Positions 3,997-5,986 of a stretch of DNA of 5,986 bases are shown here, piece after piece (positions within the stretch are counted from its first letter, which is position 1; each line of letters begins with the position of its first letter). The position numbers and the translations under genes are program-made. The notes beneath the pieces are model-generated. The model was not told where the DNA came from. It saw only the letters and a program-made list of their open reading frames with translations, and searched no databases. The stretch comes from Thermoplasmata archaeon (lineage in GTDB: Archaea; Thermoplasmatota; Thermoplasmata; Lutacidiplasmatales; UBA184), in contig JASHYB010000046.1 of NCBI GenBank assembly GCA_030043255.1, positions 1 to 5,986 of the forward strand, given 5' to 3'.

Positions 3997-5421
3997 ATGC
4001 CCGCACGATCGTCCTCGCGTAGCCGCGCGCGCCGACCGGCCGCCCGCCGCGAGCCCCGGAGCAGCACCCGGGGCCGGCCGGTCTACATGGTGACCGGCGG
4101 CGTCACGAAGTTCGCCAAGGCGCACCCGGCGATGGATTTCCGCCTGATGGTCAAGCGCGCCTACGACTACGCGGTCAAGGACATCCCCGGCCTCACGAAG
4201 GACCGCATCGACGGCACGCGGATCTCCTACTTCTCCGACCATTTCTCCCGCCAGCTCAAGGCGGCCAGCATGGTCCAGGACTACCTCGGGATGAACCCGA
4301 AGGGCTCCGTGCGGATCGAGTGGGGCGGCGCGACCGGCGGCGAGTGCTTCCAGGCCGCCTACGAGGCGGTGGCGAGCGGGCGGATGGACGTCTGCCTGGC
4401 GGCCGGCTACGAGACGATGAGCCGCGTCGCGACCTGGAAGGGCAACGAGTTCATCGCGCTCGCCTCCGACACGAACTTCGACTTCCCGCTCGGCGGCTTC
4501 TACACCGGCTACTACGCGCTGATGGTCATCCGCCATATCTACGAGTACCTGCGGCGCAGCAAGTTCGCCCACGTGACCGACGAGCGCGAGGCCCAGCGCC
4601 TGGCCATCGCCGAGGGCCAACGGATCATGAGCTGGGTCTCGGTGAAGAACCACCGCAACGCGCTGCACAACCCGTACGCCCAGTACCCCAAGCGCCTGAG
4701 CGTCGACGACGTGCTGCGCTCGGAGATGATCAGCTACCCGCTCACGCGCGAGCAGATCTGCACGATGTCGGACGGCGCGGCGGTCGCCGTGCTGTGCAGC
4801 GAGGCCCGGGCGAAGGAGTTCACCGACAAGCCGGTGCGCATCACCGGCGTCGGGACCGGCACCGACACGATGCGGCTCGCCGACCGCCCGTTCGGCCAGG
4901 TCCCGCGGTTCCCCCACGAGAAGGCGGCCGACTACGCGAACCTCCCGTACCCGGGGGTCCACTCGTTCCGGGCCGGGCGCGCCGCCGGGCTCGAGGCCTA
5001 CCGCATGGCCGGGATCACCGACCCGATCCGCCAGCTCGACTTCATCGAACTGCACGACGCCTACGCCTCCAGCGAGATCCAGACCTACGAGGACCTCGGG
5101 CTCTGCCGGTACGGCGAGGGCTACGACTTCACGCTCTCCGGGGCGCCGTTCCTGAAGGGCTTCGACTACGGCCTGGAGGTGCCGAAGGCCGGCACGATCC
5201 CGGTGAATCCGTCCGGCGGCCTGATCGCCTGCGGCCACCCGGTGGGCGCGACCGGGCTGATGCAGGGGGTCTTCGCCTTCTGGCAACTGCAGGGCCGGAT
5301 CAAGCAGCACTTCGGCGACGGGACGCTGCAGATCCGCGACGCGAAGCGCGGGGCTATCCACAGCCACGCCGGGACCGGCTCGGCCGTGACCGTCTCGATC
5401 CTGGAGCGGGGGTACCGATGA
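3997..5421 (+). CDS. Thiolase-superfamily protein (SCP2 type) lacking the nucleophilic cysteine
   Basis: Acyl-CoA carbon-carbon bond enzyme of the thiolase fold, 474 residues against about 390 for ordinary archaeal thiolases. Seen: a basic Ser/Arg tail (1-27), the first strand RPVYMVTGGVTKFAK (27-41), EWGGATGG (108-115), AVASGRMDVCLAAGYETMS (124-142), VKNHRNALHNPYAQYPK (216-232), the HDAY motif with His353, and ACGHPVGATG (411-420) with His414. The motif that normally reads ENACASG aligns with EWGGATG, so Gly111 replaces the catalytic cysteine; Cys117 is six residues on. The closing segment IHSHAGTGSAVTVSILERG also lacks the second cysteine of classical thiolases. Two acid/base histidines are kept. 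It is coupled by an ATGA overlap to a DUF35 partner. A Claisen thiolase is therefore doubtful. An aldolase of Ltp2 type or an inactive acyl-binding subunit are alternatives. The only other in-frame start, ATG 4087, would cut the first strand. Confidence 0.88.
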   Translation: MPARSSSRSRARRPAARREPRSSTRGRPVYMVTGGVTKFAKAHPAMDFRLMVKRAYDYAVKDIPGLTKDRIDGTRISYFSDHFSRQLKAASMVQDYLGMNPKGSVRIEWGGATGGECFQAAYEAVASGRMDVCLAAGYETMSRVATWKGNEFIALASDTNFDFPLGGFYTGYYALMVIRHIYEYLRRSKFAHVTDEREAQRLAIAEGQRIMSWVSVKNHRNALHNPYAQYPKRLSVDDVLRSEMISYPLTREQICTMSDGAAVAVLCSEARAKEFTDKPVRITGVGTGTDTMRLADRPFGQVPRFPHEKAADYANLPYPGVHSFRAGRAAGLEAYRMAGITDPIRQLDFIELHDAYASSEIQTYEDLGLCRYGEGYDFTLSGAPFLKGFDYGLEVPKAGTIPVNPSGGLIACGHPVGATGLMQGVFAFWQLQGRIKQHFGDGTLQIRDAKRGAIHSHAGTGSAVTVSILERGYR

Positions 5422-5945
5422 CGCTCCCGAAGACCTTCGGCAAGTTCCGCGAGGTCCAGGAGGAGATCGCACGCCGCGGTTCGGCGATCTTCCGGGACGC
5501 GGCGGGCGTGGAGAGCCTCGTGATCCGGTACCCCTACGCGATTGAGTACATCCACAGCTACGCGGAGGACTCCCCGTTCTTCCTTGGCCTGGCGGAAGGT
5601 AAGCTCCTCGGCTCGAAGTGCACGGCCCGCGGCTGCGGCTTCCGCTTCGCCACCCCGCGCTCGCACTGCATGGTCTGCGGCAGCGCCACCGCCTGGTTCG
5701 AGCTGCCGAAGCAGGGGCGGCTGCACTCCTGGACGACCTGCCACTTCGGCAGCGAGGCGTTCCTGAAGGAGACCCCGTACAACCTCGCGCTGGTCGAGTT
5801 CGAGGGGGCGGACAGCGTCCTGCTCGCCCGCCTGAAGGACTGCGTCGAGTCGGAGATCTACGTCGGGATGCCGGTGGTCGCGCGGTTCAGCCCGCAGCCG
5901 AAGTACCTGGTCACCGACGTCTGGTTCGTCCCCGACCGGACCTAG
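5418..5945 (+). CDS. DUF35 Zn-ribbon/OB-fold protein, partner of the thiolase
   Basis: A small acyl-CoA-binding accessory subunit found next to thiolase-fold enzymes. In archaea it bridges thiolase and HMG-CoA synthase; in other systems it is required by thiolase-like aldolases or acyltransferases. Seen in 175 residues: an extra N-terminal region at 1-42, the DUF35 helix YIHSYAEDSPFFLGLAEGKL (44-63), a zinc ribbon with Cys68, Cys73, Cys84 and Cys87 (C-x4-C-x10-C-x2-C), and an OB fold at about 95-160 (GRLHSWTTCHF, PYNLALVEFEG, VLLARLKDC, VGMPVVARF). Typical members are about 130-140 residues, so the front end is unusually long. The start ATG overlaps the thiolase stop (ATGA), implying translational coupling and a matched complex. 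The last codon meets the stop of the next gene on the other strand. Confidence 0.9.
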   Translation: MTLPKTFGKFREVQEEIARRGSAIFRDAAGVESLVIRYPYAIEYIHSYAEDSPFFLGLAEGKLLGSKCTARGCGFRFATPRSHCMVCGSATAWFELPKQGRLHSWTTCHFGSEAFLKETPYNLALVEFEGADSVLLARLKDCVESEIYVGMPVVARFSPQPKYLVTDVWFVPDRT

Positions 5946-5986
5946 GCCGCCTTCGGCGGGAGCCCGAGCAGCGCCAGCACGTCGCC
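5942..5986 (-). CDS. C-terminal tail of an unidentified convergent gene (partial)
   Basis: The minus strand stays open from the right edge and ends GDVLALLGLPPKAA-stop. The TAG stop (5942-5944) shares the CCTAGG palindrome with the DUF35 TAG stop (5943-5945), so the two genes would overlap tail to tail by two bases. Fourteen residues look like a normal protein end (hydrophobic helix, then Pro/Lys/Ala). They are too few to identify a family or to exclude chance. Confidence 0.4.
   Translation of the reverse strand, partial: GDVLALLGLPPKAA

Noticed and set aside
3896..4006. Longer OTC start at 4006
   Set aside because: The added 37 residues are Arg/Ser-rich, run through the candidate promoters and the 16-bp palindrome, and would overlap the thiolase start. 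Family members begin near MDGPARKRDLL.
2865..4067. Alternative minus-strand frame of about 400 codons over the OTC gene
   Set aside because: It is an out-of-frame shadow: the translation is low-complexity Arg/Gly/Pro, while the other minus-strand frame gives a complete OTC.
4320..5417. Possible long N-terminal extension or fusion of the DUF35 protein, since its frame is open back to 4320
   Set aside because: The extra translation is Arg-rich and without pattern, and it lies entirely inside the thiolase gene in another frame. The ATG at 5418 with the ATGA overlap and a purine-rich site before it is the sensible start.
3961..5472. Antisense frame of about 503 codons opposite the thiolase
   Set aside because: Its composition (Val/Asp/Arg/Leu/His repeats) is typical of the reverse complement of a GC-rich gene, with no recognisable domain. 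The plus strand holds a full thiolase-fold protein.

Overview
The window looks like a chromosomal piece of a GC-rich archaeon. The strongest evidence is the start of a translation elongation factor 1-alpha of the archaeal/eukaryotic type (GHVDHGKS, GVTID, DAPGH) read from the minus strand behind a clean TATATA box. It is supported by an archaeal-type MBF1 transcription factor (Zn ribbon plus HTH), a PadR regulator behind a TATA-type promoter, and a thiolase plus DUF35 pair. The high GC and the form of the PadR protein (tryptophan-rich start, WWRPSPGS motif) suggest a soil or subsurface member of the Thermoplasmatota. That placement is an inference and was not tested.

Layout. Positions 1-340 (minus) hold the first 113 residues of EF-1A, running off the left edge. 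Its promoter and a 20-bp inverted repeat lie at 375-408. A VOC (glyoxalase-fold) protein follows at 543-959 (minus). It is divergent from a PadR regulator (1109-1564) and an 18-nt-spaced two-helix membrane protein (1583-1882). A 32-bp near-palindrome sits over the padR promoter and reaches its start codon. After a strong inverted repeat come a hotdog acyl-CoA thioesterase (1965-2450) and aMBF1 (2453-2911), almost touching. Ornithine carbamoyltransferase (2933-3895, minus) converges on aMBF1. It is divergent from a thiolase-superfamily enzyme (3997-5421), whose stop overlaps the start of a DUF35 Zn-ribbon/OB-fold protein (5418-5945). The last 45 bases fit the tail of another minus-strand gene.

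How the parts fit. The window is mostly housekeeping (translation, arginine synthesis, general transcription factor) with two small accessory units. The PadR/membrane-protein pair looks like a self-regulated module that may also control the divergent VOC gene. The thiolase/DUF35 pair is a two-subunit acyl-CoA enzyme. Its thiolase subunit has glycine where the nucleophilic cysteine should be, which argues against ordinary acetoacetyl-CoA thiolase activity and brings to mind thiolase-fold aldolases such as the Ltp2-ChsH2(DUF35) type. This pair is the best candidate for something functionally new. The main upstream regions (EF-1A, padR, thioesterase, OTC/thiolase) each carry an inverted repeat next to or inside the presumed core promoter. 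No RNA genes, CRISPR arrays, insertion sequences or transfer scars were seen.
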